Source: Thermus tengchongensis (GTDB lineage Bacteria; Deinococcota; Deinococci; Deinococcales; Thermaceae). Taken from it: 64,000 nt of DNA. Position 1 is the first letter of the stretch; each line of letters opens with the position of its first letter. The notes under the pieces were generated by a model. The model saw nothing but the letters and a program-made list of their open reading frames with translations, had not been told where the DNA came from and searched no databases. The position numbers were made by a program, and so were the translations under genes. Below are positions 31,629-40,591 of this stretch, piece after piece. Location: the NCBI RefSeq assembly GCF_021462405.1, contig NZ_JAKEDU010000001.1:1-64000 (forward strand). The letters run 5' to 3'.

Positions 31629-32614
31629 AGCGCATCGGCGTGTGGCTTTTGGTTCTGCTTGTGGCCTTCGGCCTGGCGCAAAAGCGCGTGGTCCTGGGGG
31701 TGGGGGGTAAGACCGCGGTGGTCTACCTGCCCCTCACCGTGGTGGAGCGCCTGGGGTACTTCAAGGACGAGGGGCTGGACGTGGTCATCCAGGACCTCCA
31801 GGCGGGCTCGAGGGCCCTCCAGGCCCTGGTGGGGGGGAGCGTGGAGGTGGTCATGGGCTTCTACGACCACACCATCCAGATGCAGGCCCAAGGCCGGGAC
31901 ATCGTGGCCTTCGTCCAGGTGGGCCGCTACCCCGCCATCGTCCTGGGGGTACGCTCCGATCTGGCGGACCAGGTGAGGAGCGTGGCGGACCTTAAAGGGC
32001 GGAGGGTGGGGGTTACCGCCCCAGGCAGCTCCACCCACTTCTTCCTCAACTACCTGCTGGTGAAAAACGGCCTCAGGCCCACGGATGTCTCCGTGATCGG
32101 GGTGTCCGTGGGGGCCCAGGCGGTGGCCGCGGTGCAGAACCGGCAGGTGGACGTCCTTTCCAACGTGGAGCCCGCCATCACCCTCCTGGAGGAAAGGGGC
32201 CTCATCAAGGTGCTGGCGGACACCCGCTCCACCAAGGGCACCCGGGAGGTCCTGGGCGGGGAGTACCCGGCGGCGGTCCTCTACACCACCCGGGCCTGGC
32301 TGGAGCGGAACCCAGACACCGCCCAGCGCCTGGTGAACGCCATGGTACGCGGCCTCCGCTGGATGCAGGGCAAAAGCCCAGAGGAAATCGCCGCCGTCTT
32401 GCCCGAGGAATACTTCCTGGGGGATAGGGCTCTTTACCTGAAAGTCCTCCGCAACTCCCTGGAGTCCTTCTCCCCCACGGGCCGCTTCAGCGACACCGCG
32501 CCCTTAAGGCCCCTCACCGTCCTCTCCGCCTTTGACCCCAACGTGGCCAAGGCCCGGATCGACCTGAAGCGCACCTACACCAACGAGTTCGTGGACCGGG
32601 TGCCCAAGCGGTAA
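31625..32614 (+). CDS. NMT1/SsuA-type periplasmic binding protein
   Basis: 329 residues, signal peptide MKRIGVWLLVLLVAFGLAQ. The NMT1/ThiY/SsuA-like fold is shown by VYLPLTVVERLGYFKDEGLDVVIQ (amphipathic N-lobe), LVGGSVEVVMGFYDHTI, LKGRRVGVTAPGSSTHFFLNYLL and TTRAWLERNPDTAQRLVNAMVRGLRWM. Ligands in the family include sulfonates, nitrate, pyrimidines and phthalates, so the ligand cannot be named here. Linked operon genes encode an amide-opening hydrolase and PxpA. Confidence 0.9.
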   Translation: MKRIGVWLLVLLVAFGLAQKRVVLGVGGKTAVVYLPLTVVERLGYFKDEGLDVVIQDLQAGSRALQALVGGSVEVVMGFYDHTIQMQAQGRDIVAFVQVGRYPAIVLGVRSDLADQVRSVADLKGRRVGVTAPGSSTHFFLNYLLVKNGLRPTDVSVIGVSVGAQAVAAVQNRQVDVLSNVEPAITLLEERGLIKVLADTRSTKGTREVLGGEYPAAVLYTTRAWLERNPDTAQRLVNAMVRGLRWMQGKSPEEIAAVLPEEYFLGDRALYLKVLRNSLESFSPTGRFSDTAPLRPLTVLSAFDPNVAKARIDLKRTYTNEFVDRVPKR

Positions 32615-32638
32615 GATGATGCAGGGAGGTGAATGCTC

Positions 32639-33595
32639 ATGCGGCAAAGCCTTTTAGGGTTCCTCCTTCTCCTATCCGTAGCCCAGGCCCAGACCTGGAA
32701 CATGGCCACTCCCTACCCGCCGGCCAACTTCCACACGCAAAACATCCTGCAGTTCGCCAAGGAGGTGGAGGAGGCCACAGGGGGCCGGCTCAAGATCACC
32801 GTCCACCCCGGGGGCTCCCTCTTCCCCCACCCCCAGATCCTGCCCGCGGTGAGGAACGGCCAGGTCCAAATGGGGGAGGTCCTCATGTCCCTCCTGGCCA
32901 ACGAGAACCCCCTCTTCAACCTGGACTCCATCCCCTTCGTGGCCACAAGCTATGAGGAGGCCAGGAGGCTCTATCAGGCCCAGCGCCCGGAAGTGGAGAA
33001 GTGGCTGGCCCAAAGGGGCGTGGTCTTCCTTTACGCCGTGCCCTGGCCGCCCCAGGGGCTTTACACCAAACGGCCGGTGAACACCGCCCAGGACCTCAAG
33101 GGAATGCGCTTTAGGGCCTACAACCCCGCCACCGCCCGCCTGGCGGAACTCCTCGGCATGCAACCCGTGCAGGTGGAGGCGGCGGACATCCCCCAGGCCT
33201 TCGCCACCGGCATCGTGGAGGCCATGATCACCTCCCCGGTCACCGGGGTGGACAGCCAAGCCTGGGACTTCGCCCGCTACTTCTACGACCTCAAGGCCTG
33301 GATCCCCAAGAACATGGTGGTGATCGGACGCCGGGCCTTTGAAAGCCTCTCGCCCCAGGACCGGGAGGCCCTTCTGCAGGCTGCCCGGCGGGCGGAGGAG
33401 CGGGGCTGGCGCCTGAGCCAGGAGCAGGAGGAAAAGGCCATCCAGACCCTCGCTGCTAGGGGCATGCAGGTGGTCAAGCCCTCCTCTGCCCTCATGGCCG
33501 ACCTGAAGAAGGTGGGCCAGACCATGATCCTGGAGTGGCAGCGGCAGGTGGGGGCCACGGGGGTCAAGGTCTACCGCCAGTACCTGGGGCGATGA
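32639..33595 (+). CDS. dctP: TRAP transporter solute-binding protein (DctP)
   Basis: 318 residues. I chose ATG 32639, 8 nt after GGGAGGT, rather than 32633, which is only 2 nt away. Signal MRQSLLGFLLLLSVAQAQ. DctP features: LQFAKEVEEATGGRLKITVHPGGSLF, QMGEVLMSLLANENPLFNLDSIPF, QDLKGMRFRAYNP (ligand-carboxylate Arg) and GIVEAMITSPVTGVDSQAWDF. Binds a carboxylate-type solute for the DctQ/DctM membrane subunits that follow in overlapping order. Confidence 0.93.
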   Translation: MRQSLLGFLLLLSVAQAQTWNMATPYPPANFHTQNILQFAKEVEEATGGRLKITVHPGGSLFPHPQILPAVRNGQVQMGEVLMSLLANENPLFNLDSIPFVATSYEEARRLYQAQRPEVEKWLAQRGVVFLYAVPWPPQGLYTKRPVNTAQDLKGMRFRAYNPATARLAELLGMQPVQVEAADIPQAFATGIVEAMITSPVTGVDSQAWDFARYFYDLKAWIPKNMVVIGRRAFESLSPQDREALLQAARRAEERGWRLSQEQEEKAIQTLAARGMQVVKPSSALMADLKKVGQTMILEWQRQVGATGVKVYRQYLGR

Positions 33596-34077
33596 GCCTG
33601 CTGGAAAGGGTTCTGGGGGCGGCCTTCCGCCTGGCGGAGTTCCTGGCCGCCCTCATGGGCCTCTTCATCCTCCTCGTCATCCTGGCCCAGGTGGTGGGGC
33701 GGTACCTGGGCCTCGTGGTGCCCTCCGCCTTGGAGGTGGCGGGGTTTGCCACCGCCGGGCTCATCTTCTTAGGCCTCGCCCCCACCCTGCGGGCCGGGGG
33801 GCACATCCGGGTAGGGCTTCTTCTGAAGCGGCTTCCCCCGAAGGCTAGACGCCTGGCCGAAGCCCTTAGCCTGGGCCTAGGCCTCCTGGGGGCCCTCTAC
33901 GCCTCCTTGCAGATGTGGCTCCGGGTGGGGGAAAGCTACCGCTACGGCGACCTGGCCCCTGGGCTCCTGCCCCTTCCCCTTTGGCTGCCCCAAAGCTTCC
34001 TGGCCCTGGGCCTCAGCTTCTTCGCCTTAGCCCTGTTGGAGGCTTGGGTCCGGCTTCTCAAGGGGGTGGAGGGATGA
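33592..34077 (+). CDS. dctQ: TRAP transporter small membrane subunit (DctQ)
   Basis: 161 residues with four predicted helices (FLAALMGLFILLVILAQVV; LEVAGFATAGLIFLGLAPTL; LGLGLLGALYASLQMW; FLALGLSFFALALLEAW). GGHIRVGLLLKRLPPKARR is the standard connecting loop. The start is in an ATGA overlap with dctP and the stop overlaps dctM in the same way. Confidence 0.92.
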   Translation: MSLLERVLGAAFRLAEFLAALMGLFILLVILAQVVGRYLGLVVPSALEVAGFATAGLIFLGLAPTLRAGGHIRVGLLLKRLPPKARRLAEALSLGLGLLGALYASLQMWLRVGESYRYGDLAPGLLPLPLWLPQSFLALGLSFFALALLEAWVRLLKGVEG

Positions 34078-35375
34078 GCCTTCTGGAGGTGGGGCTTTTT
34101 CTCGTCCTCTTGCTCTTCTTGCTGTTGGGCCTTGGGGTTTACGTGGGCCTGGCCCTCCTCCTGGTGGGGCTTTTCGCCCTGGCCTTCTTCACCTCCGCCC
34201 CCCCTGGCCCCAACCTGGCCAGCGCCCTTTGGACCAGCACCTCGGGCTGGAGCCTGGCGGCCTTGCCCCTCTTCATCTGGATGGGGGAGGTCCTCTACCG
34301 CTCCCGGCTCGCCCAGGGGCTTTTCCAGGGGCTTAGCCCCCTCCTCGCCCGGCTTCCTGGGGGGCTTCTCCACGTGAACGTGGTGGCCAGCGCCCTCTTC
34401 GCTGCGGTCATCGGCTCCTCCGCCGCCACCACCGCCACCGTGGGCCGCTTCACCCTGCCCGAGCTCCTAAGGCGGGGTTACCCTAAGCCCCTAGCCCTGG
34501 GATCCTTGGCGGGGGCGGGTACCCTGGGCTTCCTCATCCCCCCCAGCGTGGTCATGATCGTCTACGGGGTCATGGCCGAGGTTTCGGTGGCCCGGCTCTT
34601 CATGGCGGGCGTGGTGCCGGGAGTGGTCCTCACCCTCCTCTTCATGCTCCTCCTGGGCCTTCTGGCCCTGGCGCGGCGAAGGGAACTCCCCCAGGAACCC
34701 AAGCGGCCCTTGGGGGAAATCCTGAAGGGGCTTTTCGGCGTCCTGCCCGTTCTCCTTCTCATCCTTTTGGTCCTGGGCTCCATCTACCTGGGGGTGGCCA
34801 CCCCCACAGAGGCCGCAGCGGTCGGGGTAGTGGGGGCTTTGCTCCTCGCCGCTTTGAACCGGGAGCTTTCCTTCCCCATGTTCCAGGAAAGCCTCCTGGG
34901 GGCGGTGCGCACGACCAGCATGATCGGCCTCATCCTGGCGGGGGCGGGGGTGCTCACCCTGGCCATGGGCTTCACCGGCATCCCCCGGGCCCTGGCCGCT
35001 TGGGCCGTGGAGGCGGGGATCACCCCGGTGCTCCTCATCGTCTTCTTGAGCCTGGTCTACATCGTGCTGGGCTGGTTTTTGGATGGCATCTCCATCGTGG
35101 TCCTCACCATCAGCGTCATCCTGCCGGTGGTGAAGGCCATCGGGGTGGACCCCTTGTGGTTCGGGGTCTACCTGGTGATCATGGTGGAGCTGGCCCAGAT
35201 CACGCCGCCCGTGGGCTTCAACCTCTTCGTCATCCAGTCCCTCACCGGGGAGGACCTCTTCCAGATCGCCCGCTACACCCTGCCCTTCATGGGAGTGCTC
35301 CTCTTTATGGTGGTCCTCCTCCTGGCCTTCCCGGAGCTGGCCACCTGGCTTCCCCGGACCATGACGGGGGGATAA
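34074..35375 (+). CDS. dctM: TRAP transporter large membrane subunit (DctM)
   Basis: 433 residues with about 12 helices. DctM features: SGWSLAALPLFIWMGEVLYRSRLAQGLF, GSSAATTATVGRFTLPELLRRGYPKPLALGS, LGFLIPPSVVMIVYG (re-entrant/sodium site region), VATPTEAAAVGVVGALL and the late ITPPVGFNLFVI. Symports the DctP ligand with an ion gradient. Followed one base later by the MBL hydrolase gene. Confidence 0.94.
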   Translation: MSLLEVGLFLVLLLFLLLGLGVYVGLALLLVGLFALAFFTSAPPGPNLASALWTSTSGWSLAALPLFIWMGEVLYRSRLAQGLFQGLSPLLARLPGGLLHVNVVASALFAAVIGSSAATTATVGRFTLPELLRRGYPKPLALGSLAGAGTLGFLIPPSVVMIVYGVMAEVSVARLFMAGVVPGVVLTLLFMLLLGLLALARRRELPQEPKRPLGEILKGLFGVLPVLLLILLVLGSIYLGVATPTEAAAVGVVGALLLAALNRELSFPMFQESLLGAVRTTSMIGLILAGAGVLTLAMGFTGIPRALAAWAVEAGITPVLLIVFLSLVYIVLGWFLDGISIVVLTISVILPVVKAIGVDPLWFGVYLVIMVELAQITPPVGFNLFVIQSLTGEDLFQIARYTLPFMGVLLFMVVLLLAFPELATWLPRTMTGG

Positions 35376-35376
35376 G

Positions 35377-36069
35377 GTGCGCATCCTTCCCGTCTGGAGC
35401 GGGTTCCCCGGGCGAAGCCACCGGGGCTACCTGGGGCTTTCCAGTGCCTACCTCGTCCTGGCTTCCAAAACGATCCTTTACGACACGCTGGGCTTTGGCG
35501 AACGGGAGGGGCTAGGGCAACGCCTTTCCGCCTTGGGCGTCCCCCTCGAGGCCGTGGAGGTGGTGGTCTTGAGCCACCTGCACTTCGACCACGCGGCCAA
35601 CGTGGACCTTTTCCCCCAGGCGGAGGTGGTGGTCCATGAACGGGAGTTGGACCACGCGGAAAGAGTGGCGCAAAACCCCCGCCGTGACCCCGCTTGCCTC
35701 TACGTCCTCCTACCCCTTCTGGAACGCCTGCGGCTCAGGGCGGTGCGGGAGGAGGGGGAGCTTCTCCCGGGCCTACGGCTCCTCCACCTTCCAGGGCACA
35801 CGCCAGGGCTTTTGGGCCTCGAGGTCCAGGGTGCCGGTGCCCTGGTAAGCGATGCGGTCAAAAGCCGCTTCGACCTCGAGGGGCCACCAGCCCTCCCTTG
35901 CGTGGACCCCGAGGAAGCCCTGAGGAGCCGCCTGCGGGTCCTAAAGCATCCCCGCATCTTCCCGGGCCACGACGTGCCCCTGGTGCGCATCGGAAACCGC
36001 TTTGTTCCCGAGGGCATGGCCGAACTCCACCTGTTCTACGGGGAGCAGGAGGCAAGGTTTATCCTGTGA
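35377..36069 (+). CDS. MBL-fold metallohydrolase (lactonase-like)
   Basis: 230 residues, GTG start one base after dctM. The dizinc motif is H67-L-H69-F-D71-H72 in VVLSHLHFDHAANV, followed by LLHLPGHTPGLLGLEV (third His), GALVSDAV (bridging Asp) and the late IFPGHDVPLV. Layout resembles quorum-quenching lactonases and related hydrolases of about 230-250 residues. A lactone or ester from the TRAP substrate is a reasonable guess but unproven. Confidence 0.85.
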   Translation: MRILPVWSGFPGRSHRGYLGLSSAYLVLASKTILYDTLGFGEREGLGQRLSALGVPLEAVEVVVLSHLHFDHAANVDLFPQAEVVVHERELDHAERVAQNPRRDPACLYVLLPLLERLRLRAVREEGELLPGLRLLHLPGHTPGLLGLEVQGAGALVSDAVKSRFDLEGPPALPCVDPEEALRSRLRVLKHPRIFPGHDVPLVRIGNRFVPEGMAELHLFYGEQEARFIL

Positions 36070-36084
36070 ACCAGGAGGTGCTCC

Positions 36085-36837
36085 ATGCGAATAGACCTCA
36101 ACGCCGATGCCGGAGAGTCCTACGGGGTCTTTACCTACGGCCATGACCGGGAGATCTTTCCCCTGGTGACCTCGGTCAACCTGGCCTCTGGCTTCCACGG
36201 GGGAAGCCCAGGCCGGATGCGGGAGGCGGTGGCCCTGGCCAAGGCCTACGGGGTGGCGGTGGGAGCCCACCCGGGCTTTCCCGACCTGGTGGGCTTTGGC
36301 CGCCGGGAGATGGCCCTTGCCCCTGAGGAGGTGTACGCGGACGTGCTTTACCAGATCGGGGCCCTCCACGCCTTCCTCAAGGCGGAGGGCCTAAGGCTCC
36401 ACCACGTGAAGCCCCACGGGGCGCTTTACCTCAAGGCCTGCCGCGACCGGGAAACGGCGCGGGCCATCGCCGAGGCGGTGAAGGCCTTTGACCCCGAGGT
36501 GCCCCTGGTGGTCCTCCCCGGCACGGTGTACGAGGAGGAGGCCAGACGGGCGGGCCTGAGGGTGGTCCTCGAGGCCTTCCCCGAAAGGGCCTACCTGCGA
36601 AGCGGCCAGCTCGCCCCCCGCTCCCTGCCAGGAAGCTGGATCACCGATCCCCAAGAGGCCGCCCGCAGGGCCCTGAGGATGGTCCTGGAAGGCCGGGTGG
36701 AGGCCCTGGACGGAGGGGAAGTGGAGGTCCGGGCAGAAACCCTCTGCATCCACGGGGATAACCCCCGGGGGCCCGAGGTGGCCCAGGCGGTAAGGAAGGC
36801 CCTGGAGGAAGCCGGGGTGGAGATCCGGGCCTTTTAG
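36085..36837 (+). CDS. pxpA: 5-oxoprolinase subunit A / LamB-YcsF family
   Basis: 250 residues. Family signature MRIDLNADAGESYG at the N-terminus, SVNLASGFHGG, GAHPGFPDLVGFGRR, HHVKPHGALY and CIHGDNP are all present. PxpA acts with PxpB and PxpC to hydrolyse 5-oxoproline with ATP; those partners are not in the window. AGGAGGTGCTCC precedes the ATG. Linked to a TRAP importer and lactonase-like hydrolase, which is consistent with use of an imported lactam. The end overlaps the convergent TAXI gene by 4 nt. Confidence 0.9.
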   Translation: MRIDLNADAGESYGVFTYGHDREIFPLVTSVNLASGFHGGSPGRMREAVALAKAYGVAVGAHPGFPDLVGFGRREMALAPEEVYADVLYQIGALHAFLKAEGLRLHHVKPHGALYLKACRDRETARAIAEAVKAFDPEVPLVVLPGTVYEEEARRAGLRVVLEAFPERAYLRSGQLAPRSLPGSWITDPQEAARRALRMVLEGRVEALDGGEVEVRAETLCIHGDNPRGPEVAQAVRKALEEAGVEIRAF

Positions 36838-37814
36838 CGCCACACTCCCCGCTCCCGGAAGTAACGGACCGCCCCCTCGTGGTAGGGCACCTTGCCCCCG
36901 CGGGAGCGCACCGCATTTTCCAAGGTGGTGTCCCGGGCCGGGGCCACGGCGGCATACAAGCCCTGCAAGTTTTCAAAGACCGCCTTGACCATGGCGTAGG
37001 CCACCTCCTCCGGAAGGCTCGCCGGGCAAACGAAGGCGTTCCAGAAGGTGAGGGTGGGGGTGTCGTACCGGGTGTTGTAGACGCCCTTGGGGATAACCCC
37101 GGTGTCCACCACGCCGGGAAAACGCCGCATAAGCACCTGCACCGGGGTGCTCTCCTTCGGCAAGGGCACAAGGAAAAGCCGCTTTCCCTTGCGGGCCAGG
37201 CTACCTGCGAGCTCCAGGATGCTCCCCGTGGGCAAACCCCCGGACCAGAAGAAAGCATCCAGATTGCCCTCGGAAAGCATCTGGGCGCTCTCGGCTACCC
37301 GTACCCGCTCCCACTTGGCAAAGTGAAGCCTGGGGTCAAACCCGGGGATGGCCGCGGCCATCAGGGTCCGGGCCTCATACTCGATGATGCCCCCCGCCAC
37401 CTCCGTGGACACCCGTTTGCCCCGCAGGTCCTGAAGGACCCGGATGCCGCTGTCCTCCGTGGTCACCACGTGAAAGTAGTTGGGGTACATGGTAAAGAGG
37501 ATGCGCAGGGGAGCGGGCCTGCCCTGGAAGCGCTCTTCCCCCTGGTAGGCCATGAGGGCCGCGTCCGGGAGCACGGTGCCGCAGTAGTACACCCCCCTTG
37601 CCGGGTCCGTGCGGTCCCGCAGGAGCATGAGGTTCTCGATGGAGCCCCCGGACTGCATGGCCTGGGCCTGGACTACCCCCGCTTTGTTGAGGATCTCCGC
37701 CACCGCGGTGCCGTAATAGAAGTAAACGCCGCCTACGCCGCCGGTACCGATGAGCACCTGGGGCTTTTGCGCCAGGGCCATCCCCAGTCCAACGACCACG
37801 ACCAGCCAACGCAT
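36834..37814 (-). CDS. TAXI-family TRAP solute-binding protein (orphan)
   Basis: 326 residues with signal peptide MRWLVVVVGLGMALAQ. The TAXI fold is recognised by LIGTGGVGGVYFYYGTAVAEILNKAG (family GTGxxGGxYYPxG-like motif), QAMQSGGSIENLMLLRD and GKRVSTEVAGGIIEYEARTLM. TAXI proteins bind glutamate-like or other carboxylic solutes and normally work with a fused DctQM-type membrane protein, which is absent here. It has its own promoter (37839-37867). Confidence 0.88.
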   Translation of the reverse strand: MRWLVVVVGLGMALAQKPQVLIGTGGVGGVYFYYGTAVAEILNKAGVVQAQAMQSGGSIENLMLLRDRTDPARGVYYCGTVLPDAALMAYQGEERFQGRPAPLRILFTMYPNYFHVVTTEDSGIRVLQDLRGKRVSTEVAGGIIEYEARTLMAAAIPGFDPRLHFAKWERVRVAESAQMLSEGNLDAFFWSGGLPTGSILELAGSLARKGKRLFLVPLPKESTPVQVLMRRFPGVVDTGVIPKGVYNTRYDTPTLTFWNAFVCPASLPEEVAYAMVKAVFENLQGLYAAVAPARDTTLENAVRSRGGKVPYHEGAVRYFRERGVWR

Positions 37815-37838
37815 GGTTCACCTCCGGAGTACGCCTAG

Positions 37839-37867
37839 AGGCTACACGCTGGCAGGTCGCGGCGCAA
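37839..37867 (-). promoter_or_regulatory. Promoter of the TAXI binding-protein gene
   Basis: Leftward: -35 TTGCGC (37862-37867), exactly 17 bp, -10 TAGCCT (37839-37844), then 24 nt to the ATG at 37814 with CCGGAGGTG as ribosome site. Confidence 0.6.
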
Positions 37868-37890
37868 CCCCTCCCCTGGGGCTCGGGGCC

Positions 37891-40491
37891 CTAGCCCGGA
37901 ACCGTCCTCGAGGCCCGCATCCCCGCCTGGGCCGCGGCCAGGCGGGCGGTAAGCACCCGGAAGGGGCTTGCCGAGGTGTAGTCCAGGAGGTCGGCCACGA
38001 ACTGCACGCTCCTGGCCTCCCCTCCATGCTCCCCGCAAAGGCCGAGCTTCAGCCTGGGGTTGGCCCGCCTGCCCTCCTCCACCGCCAGCCGAAGCAGCCT
38101 CCCCACCCCCTTTTCGTCCAGACGCTCCGTGGGGTCAAAGGGGAAAAGGCCCTCCTCCACGTAGCGGGGGAGGAACTTCCCGGCGTCGTCCCGGGACAGG
38201 CCAAAGGCCATCTGGGTGAGGTCGTTGGTGCCGAAGCTGAAGAAGTCCACCAGGGGGGCGATCTCCGCCGCCAGAAGCGCCGCCCGCGGGGTTTCGATCA
38301 TGGTGCCGAAGGGGATGGGGCCGTACTCCTGGAAGAGTTCCTCGGCCAGGGCCTTGGCCCGTTCCACCTCCTTGGGGTCGGCCACCAGGGGCACCATCAC
38401 CTCGGGGCGGGGGTCAAAGCCCTCCTCCTTAAGCTCCTTGGCCGCCTCCAGAAGCGCCCTTAGCTGCATGCGGAAGATGGCCGGGCGCAGGAGGAGGAGC
38501 CGCACACCGCGGAAGCCCAGCATGGGGTTCTGCTCGTGGAGGGCTTTGGCCCTCTCCAAAAGGGCTTGGGCCTCCTCGTCCCCGGCGCGGGCCTTCCCCT
38601 CGAGGTCCGGCAAGGGGGGCAGGAACTCGTGCAGGGGCGGGTCCAAAAGGCGCACGGTGACGGGCAGGCCGTCCATGGCCTTGAGGATCTCCTTGAAGTC
38701 TTGCTTCTGGAAAGCGAAGAGCCTCTCCAAGGCCTCCGCCTCCTCCTCGGGCGTGCGGGCCAGGATCAGGCGGCGCACCCAGGGGATGCGCTCCTCATGG
38801 AAGAACATGTGTTCGGTGCGGCAAAGCCCGATGCCCTCCGCGCCGAAGCCCCGGGCCCTCTGGGCGTCCTCGGGGGTGTCGGCGTTGGCCCTCACCCCCA
38901 GGCGGCGGTGCGGCTCGGCCCAAGCCAGGAGCTCCTGCAAAAGGGCCTCGCCTGCGGACTCCACCAAGGCCACCGCCCCCAGGTACACCTCCCCGGTGCT
39001 GCCGTCGATGGTGAGGACCTCCCCCTCCTTGAACTCCAAGCCCCCCACCTGGGCCCTCCCCTCCTCGGGGTACACCCTAAGGGCCTCGGCCCCCACCACC
39101 GCGGGCACCCCCAGGCCCCGGGCCACCACGGCCGCGTGGGAGGTGAGGCCGCCCCTGGCAGTCAGAATGCCCCGGGACAGGTACATGCCGGTGATGTCCT
39201 CGGGGGTGGTCTCGGGGCGGACCAGGATGGTGGGCAGGCCTTGGGCGTTGAAGCGCTCCGCGGCCTCGTTGCTGAAGACCGCATGGCCCACGGCGGCCCC
39301 CGGGCTGGCGGGAAGCCCCTTAAGGATGGGCTCAGGGGCCCGGTCCCGGTCCACCGCGGGCCGGAGGAGGCCGGGGAGGGCGTTGGCCTCTACCCGCAAG
39401 ACGGCTTCCTCCCGGGTGATGAGCCCCTCCTTGGCCATCTCCACCGCGATTTTCACCGCCGCCTGGGCGGTGCGCTTGCCCGAGCGGGTTTGGAGCAGGT
39501 AAAGCTTCCCCCGCTCCACGGTGAACTCGAAATCCTGCATGTCCCGGAAGTGGCGCTCCAGAAGGGCGGCCACTTCCTGCAGCTCCCGGTAGAGTTCGGG
39601 AGCATAGTCCAGAAGGCGCTCCAGGGGCTCTGGGGTGCGGATGCCCGCCACCACGTCCTCCCCTTGGGCGTTCCTCAGGTACTCCCCGTAAAGCCCCCTT
39701 TCCCCCGTGGCCGGGTTGCGGGTAAAGCCCACCCCTGTGCCGGAGTCCTCCCCCAGGTTGCCGAAGACCATGGCCTGGACCACCACCGCCGTCCCCAGGT
39801 CCTCGGGGATGCCGTAAATGCGGCGGTAGGTCCTGGCCCTGGGGTTTTGCCAGCTGCGGAAGACCGCCAGGATGGCCCCTTGGAGCTGGTCCCAGGGATC
39901 CATGGGAAAGGGGGTGCCCCGGGCCTCGAGGTGGCGCAGGTACTGGAAGCTGAGTTCTTCCAGGTCCTCGGGGGAAAGCTCGGCATCGGAGGCCACCCCC
40001 CGGCGCTCCTTGAGGGCGGAAAGCTTCTCCTCAAAGACCTCCGCCTTCTCCCCCAAGACCACCTCCCCGTACATGGCGAGGAGGCGGCGGAAGGCGTCCC
40101 AGGCAAAGCGGGGGTTGCCCGTGGCCCGGGCGAGGGCCTGGACCCCCTCGAGGTTCAGGCCCAAGTTCAGGATGGTGTCCATCATGCCGGGCATGGACAC
40201 CGGGGCCCCGCTGCGCACGGAAACAAGGAGGGGAGGGGTAGCCCCCTCCCCGTGGCCGAAGCGCTTGCCCGTTAGGCCCTCGAGGGCCGAAAGCTTGGCC
40301 CTGACCTCCTCCCACAGCCCCGGCACCGCCCCCTCCCTGAGGAAGCGGCGGCAGGCTTCCGTGGTGATGATGAGGGCCGGGGGAACAGGGAGCCCGGCTT
40401 GGGCCATCTCCGCAAGCCCGTACCCTTTACCGCCCAAAAGGTCCCGGGAAAGCCCCCGGGCCTCCGAGAGAAGGTACACACGCGTGTTCAC
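37891..40491 (-). CDS. ppdK: Pyruvate, phosphate dikinase
   Basis: 866 residues, the usual length. Interconverts pyruvate, ATP and Pi with phosphoenolpyruvate, AMP and PPi, giving a gluconeogenic entry. Nucleotide-binding domain with SVRSGAPVSMPGMMDTILNLG (91-111), swivelling domain with catalytic H452 in GGLTSHAAVVARGLG, and C-terminal PEP-binding barrel with LCRTEHMFF and LCGEHGGEA near residue 830. GTG start; an in-frame GTG four codons later has better ribosome-site spacing. Control likely through the inverted repeat at 40528-40552. Confidence 0.95.
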   Translation of the reverse strand: MNTRVYLLSEARGLSRDLLGGKGYGLAEMAQAGLPVPPALIITTEACRRFLREGAVPGLWEEVRAKLSALEGLTGKRFGHGEGATPPLLVSVRSGAPVSMPGMMDTILNLGLNLEGVQALARATGNPRFAWDAFRRLLAMYGEVVLGEKAEVFEEKLSALKERRGVASDAELSPEDLEELSFQYLRHLEARGTPFPMDPWDQLQGAILAVFRSWQNPRARTYRRIYGIPEDLGTAVVVQAMVFGNLGEDSGTGVGFTRNPATGERGLYGEYLRNAQGEDVVAGIRTPEPLERLLDYAPELYRELQEVAALLERHFRDMQDFEFTVERGKLYLLQTRSGKRTAQAAVKIAVEMAKEGLITREEAVLRVEANALPGLLRPAVDRDRAPEPILKGLPASPGAAVGHAVFSNEAAERFNAQGLPTILVRPETTPEDITGMYLSRGILTARGGLTSHAAVVARGLGVPAVVGAEALRVYPEEGRAQVGGLEFKEGEVLTIDGSTGEVYLGAVALVESAGEALLQELLAWAEPHRRLGVRANADTPEDAQRARGFGAEGIGLCRTEHMFFHEERIPWVRRLILARTPEEEAEALERLFAFQKQDFKEILKAMDGLPVTVRLLDPPLHEFLPPLPDLEGKARAGDEEAQALLERAKALHEQNPMLGFRGVRLLLLRPAIFRMQLRALLEAAKELKEEGFDPRPEVMVPLVADPKEVERAKALAEELFQEYGPIPFGTMIETPRAALLAAEIAPLVDFFSFGTNDLTQMAFGLSRDDAGKFLPRYVEEGLFPFDPTERLDEKGVGRLLRLAVEEGRRANPRLKLGLCGEHGGEARSVQFVADLLDYTSASPFRVLTARLAAAQAGMRASRTVPG

Positions 40492-40527
40492 CCTCTGAGT
40501 TTTTCCCAGAGCATGGAAGCATGGAAA

Positions 40528-40585
40528 GGTGTAGTCTTCCGAAGGCTACACCGCTTTTCTCCCTACACCGCCCGCGGGGTAGGCT
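40528..40585. promoter_or_regulatory. ppdK control region with GGTGTAG/CTACACC repeats
   Basis: GGTGTAG (40528-40534) and CTACACC (40546-40552) form a 7-bp-arm inverted repeat with an 11-bp spacer; a third copy CTACACC lies at 40563-40569, 17 bp further. On the ppdK strand the middle copy runs into TAGCCT, a plausible -10, so the repeat straddles the start site. On the other strand TAGGCT (40580-40585) lies 6 nt before GTG 40592, a leaderless-style signal for the truncated MFS gene. Confidence 0.5.
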
Positions 40586-40591
40586 GTCCCC

